From: Acidobacteriaceae bacterium
GTDB lineage: Bacteria > Acidobacteriota > Terriglobia > Terriglobales > Acidobacteriaceae
Direction: 5' to 3'
NCBI GenBank assembly: GCA_025934135.1
Contig: JAICYR010000015.1
Location: 1-33,503, forward strand
Length of the DNA stretch: 33,503 bases
This document shows positions 23,171 through 32,617 of this stretch, piece by piece (position 1 is the first letter of the stretch; every line of letters starts with the position of its first letter). The notes below the pieces were generated by a model. The model did no database searches. It worked only from the letters and a program-made list of their open reading frames with translations, and was not told the origin of the DNA. The position numbers and the translations under genes were made by a program.

Positions 23171-24282
23171 AGATCGGAATCACATGCTATCCCACCTACG
23201 GCGGCAGCGGAGTCGTCGCCACCGAGCTTGGCATTGAACTCGCCGCCGCAGGGCATGAGGTGCATTTCATCACCTACTCGCAGCCTTTCCGCCTCACCGG
23301 ACGCGAGCACGGCATCTTTTATCACGAGGTTCCGGTCTCCAACTACCCGCTTTTTGAGTACCCTCCCTACGACCTCGCGCTGGCCACGCGCATGTCTGAG
23401 GTCGCGGCCTACTATAAGCTCGACCTGCTGCACGTTCACTACGCCATTCCGCATTCCATCTCCGCCTATCTCGCGCGGCAGATGCTGGCCGACCGTAACC
23501 ACCGCCTGCCCTTTGTCACAACGCTTCACGGGACCGATATCACCCTCGTCGGGCTCGACCACTCCTACTTGCCTATCACCCGCTTCGGAATTGACGAAAG
23601 CGACGGCGTCACCGCCATCTCCAATTACCTGCGCGAACGTACCGTGAGCGAATTCAGCATCAAGCGCGAAATTGAAGTTATTCCCAACTTCGTCAACTGC
23701 GATGTCTACACGCCACTCAGCCCTGAAGCCCGCGCTGCGGCCCGCGCCCAGTTCGCCGAGCCCGGCGAAAGAATCCTGGTGCATCTCTCGAATTTCCGCC
23801 CGGTGAAGCGCGCCGTCGATGTGGTCGAAATCTTCGCCCGAGTCGCGCGCGAAATCCCCTCACGCCTGCTCCTTATTGGCGACGGCCCCGACCGCTCGCA
23901 GGCCGAATGGCTTGCCCGCCGTCTCCGCATTCAGGACCGCATTCATTTCCTCGGCAAGCAGGCCGGCGTCAGCGATCTGCTGCCGCTCGCCGACCTCATG
24001 CTCATGCCCAGCGAACTCGAGTCCTTCGGCCTGGCCGCACTCGAGTCCATGGCCTGCCGCGTTCCCGCCATCGCGACCGCCGTCGGAGGTGTACCTGAAC
24101 TCATCGAAGACGGCGTCAACGGACGCCTCTTCGCTGTGGGCGATGTGGACGGCATGGCCCGCGCCGCCATCGAGCTACTCAGCGATGGAGAAGATTACGA
24201 GGCCATGGCCACCGCCGCCCGCCACACCGCGCAGCAGCGATATTGCGCCTCGCACATGATTACTCAATTTGTGGACTACTAA
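23167..24282 (+). CDS. bshA: N-acetyl-alpha-D-glucosaminyl L-malate synthase
   Basis: A 371-residue GT4 glycosyltransferase with two Rossmann domains. It joins GlcNAc from UDP-GlcNAc to L-malate, the first step of bacillithiol synthesis in the cytoplasm. BshA marks are the start MKIGITCYPTYGGSGVVATELG, the acceptor region VPVSNYPLFEYPPYDLALATRM, HVHYAIPH, TTLHGTDITLVG, and the C-terminal donor region with ELESFGLAALESMA. The length is as expected. No ribosome binding site is seen; translation may depend on the minicistron before it. The last base of its coding region and its TAA overlap the stop of the convergent kinase gene (CTAA). bshB and bshC are not in the window. Confidence 0.93.
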   Translation: MKIGITCYPTYGGSGVVATELGIELAAAGHEVHFITYSQPFRLTGREHGIFYHEVPVSNYPLFEYPPYDLALATRMSEVAAYYKLDLLHVHYAIPHSISAYLARQMLADRNHRLPFVTTLHGTDITLVGLDHSYLPITRFGIDESDGVTAISNYLRERTVSEFSIKREIEVIPNFVNCDVYTPLSPEARAAARAQFAEPGERILVHLSNFRPVKRAVDVVEIFARVAREIPSRLLLIGDGPDRSQAEWLARRLRIQDRIHFLGKQAGVSDLLPLADLMLMPSELESFGLAALESMACRVPAIATAVGGVPELIEDGVNGRLFAVGDVDGMARAAIELLSDGEDYEAMATAARHTAQQRYCASHMITQFVDY

Positions 24283-25613
24283 ACGCGCGTGCTGGACGCC
24301 GCACCGTAATGCCCAATGGGAAGGCACTCGCGCACCGGAATCCCCAGCGTCACCTTGGTCCCGCGTCCCGGGCGGCTCGTTACATCGAAGTGCGCGGCAT
24401 CTCCAAACAGCACATCCAGCCGCTCGCGCACATTCTTCATCCCGATGCCCGTCCCCGTCAGCACGCCGCTTGAACGATGCCGACCCGGGGCAATCCCCAC
24501 TCCGTCGTCCTCAACCTCAATCATCATCCGGCCGCCCTCAATGCGGCTTCGCAGCGTAATGGTCCCTCCGCTGATGCGCGGCTCCAGCCCATGCTTGATG
24601 CTGTTTTCAATTAGCGGCTGCAACAGCATCGACGGGACCGGAAGATCCAGCGTCTCGGGATCAATCTCCTTCACCACTCTTAGCTTCTCTGCGCCAAAGC
24701 GCACCACTTCAATGCCCAGATAATCATCCGTAAAGCTCAACTCGTCGCGCAGCAGAATATAGGAGTCGTGGTCCTTGAGCAGCGCGCGCAGAATATTCGC
24801 CAGCCGCACAATCAGCTCCCGCGCCTGCTCGGGCCGGAAGCGCACCAGCGAGGCAATCGAGTTCAGTGTGTTGAACAGAAAGTGCGGATTGATCTGCCGC
24901 TGCAGCGCATCCAGACGCGCCTCCAACAACAGCCGCCGCTGCTCCTCCAAAAACCGTTCCGTGCGGATCGCGTTCCATACCTTTAGCGGAATTCCCACCA
25001 CAATCGCCGCGCACGTCCAGATCGCCAGCCGTATCAGCCACTGGTCCGACGTTACCGCGAACAGCAGGTGCGGATACAGTTGGTGGATCGAGTCCCGGCA
25101 TATCTCCATGCAGATGATCAGGAACAGCAGCAGCACCTGCCGGTCGAAGCGCGGCTTGCGCAGGTTGCGTCTGATCCAGCGATAAATGCTGAGGTCCACA
25201 AACGGGGAAAACGACCAGACCTCTTCCTCTTCCGCGAACTTGCCGAACAGCCCCGCCGTCACCGCCACCGCCACATCAAACGGCAACGCGAGATACTCAT
25301 GGTGCAGCATGGCCGGAAACAACAACGCAATCGCCCCGCCGATCGCCGAGATCGGTCCCACCAGAATCCCCAGCAGGATCGTTGTCTCAAAAGAAAGATC
25401 GGCGGCAAAGAAGTTCGGCACCACCACGCGCGCCCAAACGCCCAGCCCCAGCGGAATCACAATGAAGGCCAGCAGCCCCAGCGACTGCGAGGGCCGCCGC
25501 TTCTGCGTGAACAGCAGGTTCTGGAAGGTGCGCGAGCGCGCCAGCGCCCCGGAGAAGGCAGCCGCCACTCCCAGCTTCACCAGCAGCGTGATAAGGATGA
25601 TCTCCGGGTTCAT
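24279..25613 (-). CDS. LytS-type (5TM) sensor histidine kinase
   Basis: A 444-residue kinase from the ATG at 25613; a GTG directly before it is possible. Five to six membrane spans (about 1-125, and more around 160-210) make up a 5TM-LYT-like sensor part. The His_kinase domain has LQRQINPHFLFNTLNSI with phospho-acceptor H245 (longer-frame numbering), an N-box with N338 (PLIENSIKHGLEP), DDGVGI and the GTGIGMKNVRERL lid. This class normally pairs with a LytTR response regulator, but none is adjacent here; the partner must be elsewhere. The gene is 16-19 bases behind ribA on the same strand and probably shares its transcript. The signal is unknown; relatives sense cell-wall stress, pyruvate or membrane state. 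Confidence 0.92.
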   Translation of the reverse strand: MNPEIILITLLVKLGVAAAFSGALARSRTFQNLLFTQKRRPSQSLGLLAFIVIPLGLGVWARVVVPNFFAADLSFETTILLGILVGPISAIGGAIALLFPAMLHHEYLALPFDVAVAVTAGLFGKFAEEEEVWSFSPFVDLSIYRWIRRNLRKPRFDRQVLLLFLIICMEICRDSIHQLYPHLLFAVTSDQWLIRLAIWTCAAIVVGIPLKVWNAIRTERFLEEQRRLLLEARLDALQRQINPHFLFNTLNSIASLVRFRPEQARELIVRLANILRALLKDHDSYILLRDELSFTDDYLGIEVVRFGAEKLRVVKEIDPETLDLPVPSMLLQPLIENSIKHGLEPRISGGTITLRSRIEGGRMMIEVEDDGVGIAPGRHRSSGVLTGTGIGMKNVRERLDVLFGDAAHFDVTSRPGRGTKVTLGIPVRECLPIGHYGAASSTRV

Positions 25614-25631
25614 CACGCTCTTAATTTACTC

Positions 25632-26381
25632 TCAAACGCTGTCAACAAAGGGGCTCAGATGCCCCATCTTTTCCCGCTTTACCCGCAGATAATCACGGAA
25701 GCTCTCTTCCGGCTCCACGTCCGCCGGAAGGCGCTCCACGACTGAAATCCCCGCCGCTTCCAGCGCCGCCACCTTCTCGGGATTATTCGTAATGAGCCGC
25801 ACCGCGCCCACGCCCATCAGCTTCAAAACCGCTGCCGGAAGCTCAAACTCACGGCAGTCCGCTTTGAATCCCAGCTCGATGTTGGCCTCGACCGTGTCCA
25901 GCCCCTGGTCCTGCAACTCGTAGGCCTTCAGCTTGGCCATCAGGCCGATGCCACGGCCCTCCTGCTGCTCGTACAGCAGAACCCCGCTACCCTCTTCGGA
26001 AATCTTCTCCAGCGCAAGTTCAAGCTGCTGGCGGCAGTCGCAGCGCAGCGAATGGAACACGTCTCCCGTGAGGCATTGCGAGTGGATCCGCACAATCGGC
26101 GGCTGGGAAACGATATCGCCCATCACCAGCGCAACCGCACTCTCCGTTTTCGCGTCCGCCTCCGGCCCCATCACCGTCCCCTCGAATCCGAGGATGCGAA
26201 AGTGTCCCCACCTTGTAGGAAAATCCGCGTCGGCGACCTTTCTCACGTTCTCCAGAGGCATAGTGCCATTATAGATGTCCTGATCTTGCATCAGGATGCG
26301 GGCGCGCTGCGACTCTGCGAGCGGGTAGGCTGCGCCTCTATTGCGGTCTTTGTTTATCTCAATTATTTCGTGTTTTTGCAT
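25632..26381 (-). CDS. ribA: GTP cyclohydrolase II
   Basis: A 249-residue single-domain RibA, which turns GTP into the first pyrimidine intermediate of riboflavin synthesis. The zinc ligands are C103, C114 and C116 (SQCLTGDVFHSLRCDC), the same spacing as in Escherichia coli RibA. The catalytic stretch EGRGIGLMAKLKAYELQD follows, then RLITNNPEK. There is no fused RibB domain. The first 40 residues before MPLENVRKVADADFPT are not family-like; no ribosome binding site supports the ATG at 26381, and starts at 26291 or 26261 are as likely. No FMN riboswitch could be recognised upstream. Confidence 0.92.
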   Translation of the reverse strand: MQKHEIIEINKDRNRGAAYPLAESQRARILMQDQDIYNGTMPLENVRKVADADFPTRWGHFRILGFEGTVMGPEADAKTESAVALVMGDIVSQPPIVRIHSQCLTGDVFHSLRCDCRQQLELALEKISEEGSGVLLYEQQEGRGIGLMAKLKAYELQDQGLDTVEANIELGFKADCREFELPAAVLKLMGVGAVRLITNNPEKVAALEAAGISVVERLPADVEPEESFRDYLRVKREKMGHLSPFVDSV

Positions 26382-26561
26382 GTGTTTGATTCTGAGCGGT
26401 TTCCCAAACGGCTTTTCTGCAATCGTATGATTCTGGATTGTTTGCAGTCAGGCAATTGAATCCATTGGGTTTTCTCAATCGTGCCGTGTAAGTATTTGAA
26501 CCACGGTGGCTAACTCCTATCTATTTGATATAAAGCGACTACTACTCTCACGCTGAAAGCA

Positions 26562-26589
26562 AAAGGACCGCTCGGTTGAGCGGTCCTTT
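26562..26589 (-). terminator. Second terminator behind the TonB receptor gene
   Basis: A perfect 12-bp stem AAAGGACCGCTC / GAGCGGTCCTTT with loop GGTT (26562-26573 and 26578-26589). On the minus strand it is followed by TTTTGCTTT; on the plus strand by only TTT, so it may also work weakly in the other direction. Confidence 0.75.
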
Positions 26590-26681
26590 CCAGTTAATTC
26601 TCTCTATTTCTATTCTACCAAGCTGAGGAAATTCATATGCCATGTCGCGTGAAAAAAATCAGGAGCGTGTTCCGTTTTGGC

Positions 26682-26714
26682 AAAAAGTTGCCGTCCGGCG
26701 AACCGGACGGCAAC
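26682..26714 (-). terminator. First terminator behind the TonB receptor gene
   Basis: A perfect 11-bp stem GTTGCCGTCCG / CGGACGGCAAC (26687-26697 and 26704-26714) with a six-base loop. Read on the minus strand it is followed by TTTTT, 24 bases after the receptor stop. Confidence 0.85.
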
Positions 26715-26737
26715 CCGAGAGAAGCAATGCAGACGGT

Positions 26738-29700
26738 TTAAAAGTTGAATTTCAGCGAAAACTGGGTCATTCGAGGAGCGCCTGCGGCGAACGTTCCTGA
26801 GCCGCGTTGGCTTCTGATGCTGTTTGCGGTGGCCTCATCATCCGGACCATTGAGGAAACCGCCGACACCAGCCCCGGTCGGACCGCCGGTGGTCACCTGG
26901 TTCAGGAGCGTACTCGACAGAGTCCCAAAATTCGAGAAGTTCGCCACGTTGAAGATGGTGACACCCGGCTCGAGGCTCATTCCTTCACCAAGGTGGATTG
27001 GATATGAGATACCCGCGTTCATGTCCGAGAACATCGCATTAGCAGGGGCATGATCTCCGGGTATCTGTGCGATCGGTATCTGTACACCCCCGAGGGATAC
27101 CAACTGTTGTTGAGTGAACAGGCCGGCGCTGATCAACGCTTGCCCGGCGGGAGTCGGAGTGCCAGCGAACTGAGAGTTGTAGTTGCTGATCAACTTATTA
27201 AGATTGCCGGGCTTGACATCGTGCATATAAGACCCACCCCTTGTACCGGGGACGAGGTCACCAATCGAACCGTCGCCCGTCCAGTCGGTCTGGAATATCT
27301 GGGCCTCCTCGGTCGCCGTGTCATCCAGGGTGAGAGGCAGTGGAGGAGCAGAGTAGAAGTGGCCGGTCACTGAGATCATGGGACCACGCCTAATCTCAAA
27401 CGCTCCGCCAAACGAGAGTTCATGTTTGTGATCCAACGCGTTCCGCCCCATAAAGGCCTGCGGATGGTCGAAATCGTATGGAAGATTGTTGAAGAACTGG
27501 TCGCCTTGGCCGCTGCTCGAAAACGCAATGTCGCTCACAACTCTGGAAAGTGTATATGACGCCTGGAAACTGGAGTTTGCCACTCCGCGAAATGGATGTG
27601 CGTGAATTTCTTTGAACACAATCTGTAGCGCGTCATATCCGGAGCGTCCACCGGGAACAATAAATTCTCCAAGTCCCACGCCCGGATTCCTGCCCGGAAA
27701 TGCTGCTCCGGTGTCCGGAGTGAGGCCGAACGCCGCCGCCGGATAGCCGCTCAAGTATTGGTTCCCCGAGTCAAGCCCATTATTGGCAAAGTCGTAGATC
27801 GAACCGCCGGCGTTAATTACGCAGTCGATATCCGAGCAGCCATAGCCGGCCTCAGTAGCCGCGATTGCATTCTGCGCTGCCGCAACATTGAGGTAGCGTG
27901 CCGCGCCCAAATGGTTTACATCAACAACCATGGGCACCTTCAGAGTGGAGTTGTGAATATACTCGGCGGTTACAACCATGCCTCTCTTAAGCTGCTGCTG
28001 AATGCCAAAGTTGTACTGGATCGAATAAGGTGTCTTATAGTCCGGCGCATAAATTCCTGCGGAGTTAAGTGCGCCGCCCTCGCCAATGTAGGCCGGATTG
28101 GTCGCGCTGTTATTGGCCGCCGTTGCCGTTTGATAGTCGTTCTTTAGGGATTGCAAGGCCGGTGCGGCCTGGCCAATCGGCTCGTCACATATAGTCGAAA
28201 TCGGAACTCCATTCACATCCGAAATGCTCCCGCCGCCGGGCAACAGCAGCGTATTGGAGCCGCCGCAGATCACAGTGTCATTGAAGAATGGCCCGGAGGT
28301 ATTGATCACAGAACTGCGAGCATTCGTCGTGTTATTGAAAATATTGCTTTCGTAGAAGATTCCGATCGCGCCATTGAATACCGTATTCCTCGCAACCGCG
28401 GGCGCATAGGTGAAACCAAGTTGCGGACCGAAATCATGATAAGGTTGGTGGACTTTTTTTCCGAATCCCGGTTGATATTGATCAAAGAGGTTGCCGCCTC
28501 CGGGGCAAGGATTAAACGCCGGGTCCACGCTGGCGCAAGTCGGAGTTGGCAGATCCTGATTGGCGCGGTCCGTATCAATGCTCCAGCGCAGGCCCGCGAT
28601 TAGCGTGAGGTTCGGCATCACTTTCCAGTTATCCGCGATATAAGCCCCTTCGCGCCAATCCTCTGTGCCACCACCGGGAAGGCCGAAGGCGGGCTTCTCC
28701 GTAAAAATTGAGTTCCCGTTGCCCAGGATAATCACCCTCGTCGAATAACCTTGGAGCGGATCGTCCGGGCAGGGAGCGGCGCCAGCTACCCCGCCGCAGT
28801 TGGAAAGGAGACTACCCTGGCCGAATTCCGTGAACAGACCGACGCCGAAAAACTCCGCGCCGCCTCCGCCAAGAATCCGGTTCAAGCTGTAACCGTACTT
28901 GATGTTATGAGCGCCACGGGTCCAAGTACCGTCGTATCGGAACTGTTTGTCCGATTGGAATGTCGTCTGGGGAGCAAGATAGTTCGGTCCAGCGTAGAAT
29001 CCGTCGCCGCCGTCATAAAGCGTCACGCCAGGTGCCCCGAAGGCTGCGGGATTATAGATCGAAGTTCCGAGGCTAGCGGTCGAGTCCACCAGGAGGTTAT
29101 GGAATTTCTCGTAGCTGCCGCGGAAGGAATGCGTGAAGTGGCCCTTCTGGAAGTCCGCGCCGAACGCGAATCCCGGCGTATTATCGCGGTTCGCGTAAAT
29201 CGAGTACAGGAATCCGAAATTGGCCGCTGTGGAATTCGCCTCGTAGCTCACGCGTGCGAAATAGTGTCCGCCCAACCCATTGAAGTCAAGCCGCCCCGCC
29301 GAGTAAGTATCACGAAACGGGGATGGAATGGTCGGATATTGGTTCAGGATACTGGTGAAGCTAGGACTGGCCTGGGCCCTGCCCGAGGAATCCTGCTTGA
29401 TGCGCTCGCTGCTCGCGAAGAAGAAAAGCTTGTCTTTGAGAATGGGGCCGCCTATGTTGCCGCCAAACTGGTTCCGCTGGAACGGCGCGGCGTATCCTCC
29501 CGTGGTGTTCGCGAACCCAGCACGGTAGTCCTGGAAATTGTAAAAAAGCAGTCCATGGAAGCGGTTCGTGCCCGAGGTGGTCGCCACCAGCACCTGTCCG
29601 GTTGACGTCACTTCGCCCGAAACGTCCTGGTTCGCGCGATTCAGTTGGAACTCGCTGATCGAACCTGTGGAAACATTGAAAATTGTCGTTCCGACAGTCT

Positions 29701-30337
29701 CGTCCGTGATGTCCTGGCCATCAAGAAGAATGCGCGTGGTGCGTCCGCTAACGCCTGACACCGAGATGGCCGAATACCCGGCCTTGGTCGGATCGAAATC
29801 CTGGCCTTGCTGCAACAGAACGCCGGGCTCAATCGAGGCGAGATCGAGGAAGTTCCGCCCATTCACCGGCAGGTTCTTGATCTGCTGCGAAGTGATAACG
29901 TCGCTCACGCCGGCCTGGTCCGTATTCAACTGCACCGCGCCCGCATTCACTTGGATGGTCTGCGTCGCCTCGCCGACGGTCAGTTTAAAGTTGCCGCTGG
30001 TTGCCGTGCCAGTGCGCACCACCGTTGTGACTTGCAACTTCTGGAAGCCCGTCGCAGTTACCGTCACCACGTAGGGTCCGGGATTCAACGGCCCGATGGT
30101 ATAAAAGCCCCGCGAGTCAGTGTGTAACGTATGGGTGTACCCGGTTTCGGGGTTGGAAATGACAACTTCGGCGTTCGGGATGATCGCGCCCGACTGGTCC
30201 GTGATGGTGCCCTGAATGGAACCCGCATTGACTGAAATGGCCTGTCCGAATGCCGGAACAGGCCGCGATACCACCGTCACAAAAGCCGCCAGACTAAACG
30301 CCGCGGCGAGTAATACGACTTTTTTCTTGGTTAACAA
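26738..30337 (-). CDS. TonB-dependent receptor with carboxypeptidase-regulatory-like domain (Oar-like)
   Basis: A 1199-residue outer-membrane protein. It has a signal peptide (KKK then a hydrophobic core, cleaved near residue 32, PAFGQA), a carboxypeptidase-regulatory-like beta domain (about 40-120, GSIQGTITDQSGAIIPNAEV), a plug domain (about 130-240, including NLPVNGRNFLDLASIEPGV) and a long barrel ending in the aromatic terminus QFSLKFNF expected for Bam insertion. This SusC/Oar-like class is greatly expanded in Acidobacteria and takes up glycans, peptides or other large nutrients. No SusD-like partner is adjacent. The start is an unusual TTG at 30337 with GGAGGGG three bases upstream; no other start keeps the signal peptide whole. 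It is a single-gene unit with two terminators behind it. Confidence 0.92.
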   Translation of the reverse strand: MLTKKKVVLLAAAFSLAAFVTVVSRPVPAFGQAISVNAGSIQGTITDQSGAIIPNAEVVISNPETGYTHTLHTDSRGFYTIGPLNPGPYVVTVTATGFQKLQVTTVVRTGTATSGNFKLTVGEATQTIQVNAGAVQLNTDQAGVSDVITSQQIKNLPVNGRNFLDLASIEPGVLLQQGQDFDPTKAGYSAISVSGVSGRTTRILLDGQDITDETVGTTIFNVSTGSISEFQLNRANQDVSGEVTSTGQVLVATTSGTNRFHGLLFYNFQDYRAGFANTTGGYAAPFQRNQFGGNIGGPILKDKLFFFASSERIKQDSSGRAQASPSFTSILNQYPTIPSPFRDTYSAGRLDFNGLGGHYFARVSYEANSTAANFGFLYSIYANRDNTPGFAFGADFQKGHFTHSFRGSYEKFHNLLVDSTASLGTSIYNPAAFGAPGVTLYDGGDGFYAGPNYLAPQTTFQSDKQFRYDGTWTRGAHNIKYGYSLNRILGGGGAEFFGVGLFTEFGQGSLLSNCGGVAGAAPCPDDPLQGYSTRVIILGNGNSIFTEKPAFGLPGGGTEDWREGAYIADNWKVMPNLTLIAGLRWSIDTDRANQDLPTPTCASVDPAFNPCPGGGNLFDQYQPGFGKKVHQPYHDFGPQLGFTYAPAVARNTVFNGAIGIFYESNIFNNTTNARSSVINTSGPFFNDTVICGGSNTLLLPGGGSISDVNGVPISTICDEPIGQAAPALQSLKNDYQTATAANNSATNPAYIGEGGALNSAGIYAPDYKTPYSIQYNFGIQQQLKRGMVVTAEYIHNSTLKVPMVVDVNHLGAARYLNVAAAQNAIAATEAGYGCSDIDCVINAGGSIYDFANNGLDSGNQYLSGYPAAAFGLTPDTGAAFPGRNPGVGLGEFIVPGGRSGYDALQIVFKEIHAHPFRGVANSSFQASYTLSRVVSDIAFSSSGQGDQFFNNLPYDFDHPQAFMGRNALDHKHELSFGGAFEIRRGPMISVTGHFYSAPPLPLTLDDTATEEAQIFQTDWTGDGSIGDLVPGTRGGSYMHDVKPGNLNKLISNYNSQFAGTPTPAGQALISAGLFTQQQLVSLGGVQIPIAQIPGDHAPANAMFSDMNAGISYPIHLGEGMSLEPGVTIFNVANFSNFGTLSSTLLNQVTTGGPTGAGVGGFLNGPDDEATANSIRSQRGSGTFAAGAPRMTQFSLKFNF

Positions 30338-30708
30338 GTGCCCCTCCAGGTTTGCTTCTGGTAGACAGCTAAACTGGTGATAAGGTGCAATCCGGGAACC
30401 AAAGGCGTATGTGATTGTTTTTAAAGCTACTTAGATAAGATTGCAAATTACTGGACGATGTGTTATTTGGAAGACCACGCTGCCTCCCCGCACTCATAAA
30501 TTAATCTTCTACTCTGGATAAATCTTTCTTTTTCTGTCATTTGCTCCTTCTCATACGATTCAGAGAAGCTCTTTACCATGAATCTCCAAAATTTAATAGG
30601 AGTTTCCTGAAAAGAGAACCCTTTTATCTACTTAGCCGTCTCGAATTCTCGCTTCGCTGGCGGCTTTTTAACATTCCTTTCACGCTGGCCATTTAGCGTG
30701 AGAATCGC
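30338..30708. other. AT-rich divergent promoter region (TonB receptor / pst)
   Basis: These 371 bases are clearly more AT-rich than the genes on both sides and contain no credible frame. They must hold the leftward promoter of the receptor gene and the rightward promoter of pstC. A weak hairpin AGCCG/CGGCT followed by TTTTT lies at about 30644-30669, and a PHO-box-like repeat at 30668-30685. Confidence 0.5.
30668..30685 (+). promoter_or_regulatory. PHO-box-like direct repeat before pstC
   Basis: TTAACAT (30668) and TTCACGC (30679) are spaced 11 bases apart, the geometry of PhoB/PhoP sites (two 6-7-base direct repeats, one helix turn). They end 23 bases before the pstC start. The match to known consensus sites is partial and the recognition sequence in this phylum is not known to me. 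Confidence 0.3.
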
Positions 30709-31740
30709 GTGGCTTTCAATCTCGAGGAAGTTCGCCCGTCCCGCCCCTCCCTTCCGCCTACCGCGGAAGCGGACGCGCCCGCGCAATCGGCAATCCGAGC
30801 CTACCTGCTCAGCCGGGGAAACTCCGCAGTCTCCGACGCCGCCTTCCGCTGGCTGATGTTGCTGAGCGGCCTCAGCATTTTCGCAATCATCGGCATCATC
30901 GCCGGAGAACTGATCGCGGGCTCACGCCTCACGCTGGCCAAATTCGGCCTACACTTCTTCTTCGGGACCGCATGGGACCCGGTCAGCGGCCACTACGGAG
31001 CGCTGCCCTTTATCTACGGCACACTGGTTTCCTCGCTCATCGCACTCATCATCGCCGTGCCGCTGTCTATCGGGCTCGCCATATTTCTCACGGAGATGTG
31101 TCCTAAGCCGCTGCGCGGGCCGCTGTCGTTCCTCACCGAACTGCTGGCGGCCATTCCCAGCGTCGTGTACGGACTCTGGGCCATCTTCGTGCTGGCACCC
31201 ATTCTTCGCGACCACGTCAACCCGGTACTGATTCATCTCCTGGGGTGGACCGGCCTCTTCGCCAAACCAAATTTCGGAATTGGAATGCTCGCCGCGGGAG
31301 TCATTCTGGCGATCATGATTCTGCCCATCATCTCTTCGCTCACGCGCGAGGTCATGATCTCTGTTCCACGCTCCCAGCGCGAGGCCGTGCTGGCGCTCGG
31401 CGCAACGCGATGGGAGATGATCCGAATGGGCGTGCTGCGCAACGCCCGCATTGGAATCGTCGGAGCCATTATTCTCGGCCTGGGGCGCGCGTTGGGGGAA
31501 ACCATGGCCGTCACCATGGTCATTGGAAACCGTCCGGACATCGTGAAGAACCTGCTCTCTCCGGCCTACAGCATGGCCAGCGTGCTCGCCAACGAATTCA
31601 CCGAGGCTGCGGACAGCACCTACCTTAGCGCGCTCGTCGAGATCGGCCTCGCGCTGTTCATCATCACGATTCTTGTGAACGCGCTGGCCCGCTTGCTGGT
31701 CTGGGCCGTCACGCGCGGCGCTCCCGCGAGGGCCTCCTGA
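30709..31740 (+). CDS. pstC: Phosphate ABC transporter permease PstC
   Basis: A 343-residue inner-membrane permease with six predicted spans (first at about 46-69) and the cytoplasmic EAA-type loop SQREAVLALGATRWEMI that docks onto the ATPase. GRALGETMAVTMVIGN is the conserved PstC segment. The start is a GTG (30709) with only GTGAGA as possible ribosome binding site. It forms the high-affinity phosphate importer with PstA and PstB; its stop overlaps the pstA start (TGATG). The periplasmic binding protein PstS, normally the first gene, is not here. The N-terminal 40 residues are Pro-rich and longer than usual. Confidence 0.95.
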   Translation: MAFNLEEVRPSRPSLPPTAEADAPAQSAIRAYLLSRGNSAVSDAAFRWLMLLSGLSIFAIIGIIAGELIAGSRLTLAKFGLHFFFGTAWDPVSGHYGALPFIYGTLVSSLIALIIAVPLSIGLAIFLTEMCPKPLRGPLSFLTELLAAIPSVVYGLWAIFVLAPILRDHVNPVLIHLLGWTGLFAKPNFGIGMLAAGVILAIMILPIISSLTREVMISVPRSQREAVLALGATRWEMIRMGVLRNARIGIVGAIILGLGRALGETMAVTMVIGNRPDIVKNLLSPAYSMASVLANEFTEAADSTYLSALVEIGLALFIITILVNALARLLVWAVTRGAPARAS

Positions 31741-32615
31741 TGCCCAGCCGCTATCAGCCCAGCGCCCTTCACCGCTTCCGCCGCATCGCGGCCAACCAGC
31801 TTGCGTCCGCGCTGGCGATTGCCAGCACCGTGATTGTGGTCGCGCCGCTGGTGGCCATCTTCGCCTATCTTCTCTTCAAGGGCGCGAGTTCTCTCAACCT
31901 TGCCTTCTTCACGCAGACGCCTAAGCCGGTCGGCGAACCCGGCGGAGGCATGGCGAACGCCATCGTCGGTTCCGGAATCCTGCTCGCACTGGCCAGCGCC
32001 ATCGGCGTGCCCATCGGCATTGGCGGAGGCATCTACCTCGCCGAATTCGGACGCGGCACCCGGCTGGCCAACTTCATCCGTTTCACCGCCGACGTGCTCA
32101 ACGGAGTGCCCTCCATCGTGATGGGCATCGCCATCTATGCGCTCGTCGTTCTCCCTCAAAAGCATTTCTCCGCGTTCGCCGGAGGCGTCGCCCTCGGCAT
32201 CATGATGGTCCCCACCATCACCCGTACCACCGAGGAAATGCTTCTCATGGTGCCTCACTCCGTGCGCGAAGCCGCGCTCGGACTCGGAGTCCCCAACTGG
32301 CGCTCCGTGCTTTCCATTACGCTCAAGACCGCCTCGCCCGGCGTCATTACCGGCTGCATGCTGGCCTTCGCCCGCGTCGCCGGAGAAACCGCCCCCCTGC
32401 TCTTTACCGCGCTCGGCAACGAGTTCTGGAGCACGAGCCTGGGCGAGCCTATCGCCGCACTGCCGTTGCAGATTTACGTCTACGCCATTTCGCCTTACAA
32501 CGAATGGCACCGCCTGGCGTGGGCCGGCGCGCTGGTATTGATTCTCCTGATCGTGCTCTCCGTCGCGCTCGTCCGTTACGTGACCACGCGCGGCGTGTTG
32601 AAAGGAACTGCCTGA
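31740..32615 (+). CDS. pstA: Phosphate ABC transporter permease PstA
   Basis: A 291-residue permease with six predicted spans. Family marks are [30 protein letters not shown], the EAA loop [20 protein letters not shown], and [24 protein letters not shown] (split over residues about 200-225). It starts on the last base of the pstC stop and ends two bases before the pstB start, so the three subunits are translationally linked. It pairs with PstC to form the membrane channel for phosphate. Codon use is like the rest of the window. Confidence 0.95.
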   Translation: MPSRYQPSALHRFRRIAANQLASALAIASTVIVVAPLVAIFAYLLFKGASSLNLAFFTQTPKPVGEPGGGMANAIVGSGILLALASAIGVPIGIGGGIYLAEFGRGTRLANFIRFTADVLNGVPSIVMGIAIYALVVLPQKHFSAFAGGVALGIMMVPTITRTTEEMLLMVPHSVREAALGLGVPNWRSVLSITLKTASPGVITGCMLAFARVAGETAPLLFTALGNEFWSTSLGEPIAALPLQIYVYAISPYNEWHRLAWAGALVLILLIVLSVALVRYVTTRGVLKGTA

Positions 32616-32617
32616 AT

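Larger units (their letters stand above)
26382..26737. other. Intergenic region between ribA and the TonB receptor gene
   Basis: These 356 bases hold two intrinsic terminators reading leftwards (own entries) and the ribA promoter region. No gene is credible. The stretch 26590-26650 is pyrimidine-rich and unremarkable. Confidence 0.6.

Noticed and set aside
26382-26737. FMN riboswitch before ribA
   Set aside because: None of the conserved FMN-element stretches could be recognised in this stretch; only terminator hairpins of the neighbouring gene are there.
30535-30560. Escherichia coli-type Pho box (CTGTCAT) before pstC
   Set aside because: One CTGTCAT half is present, but the base sequence 11 positions later does not match, and it is about 170 bases from the start codon.
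31620-32510. A 296-codon open frame on the minus strand over pstA
   Set aside because: It is a shadow of pstA; composition is Gly/His/Asp-rich and it has no family features.
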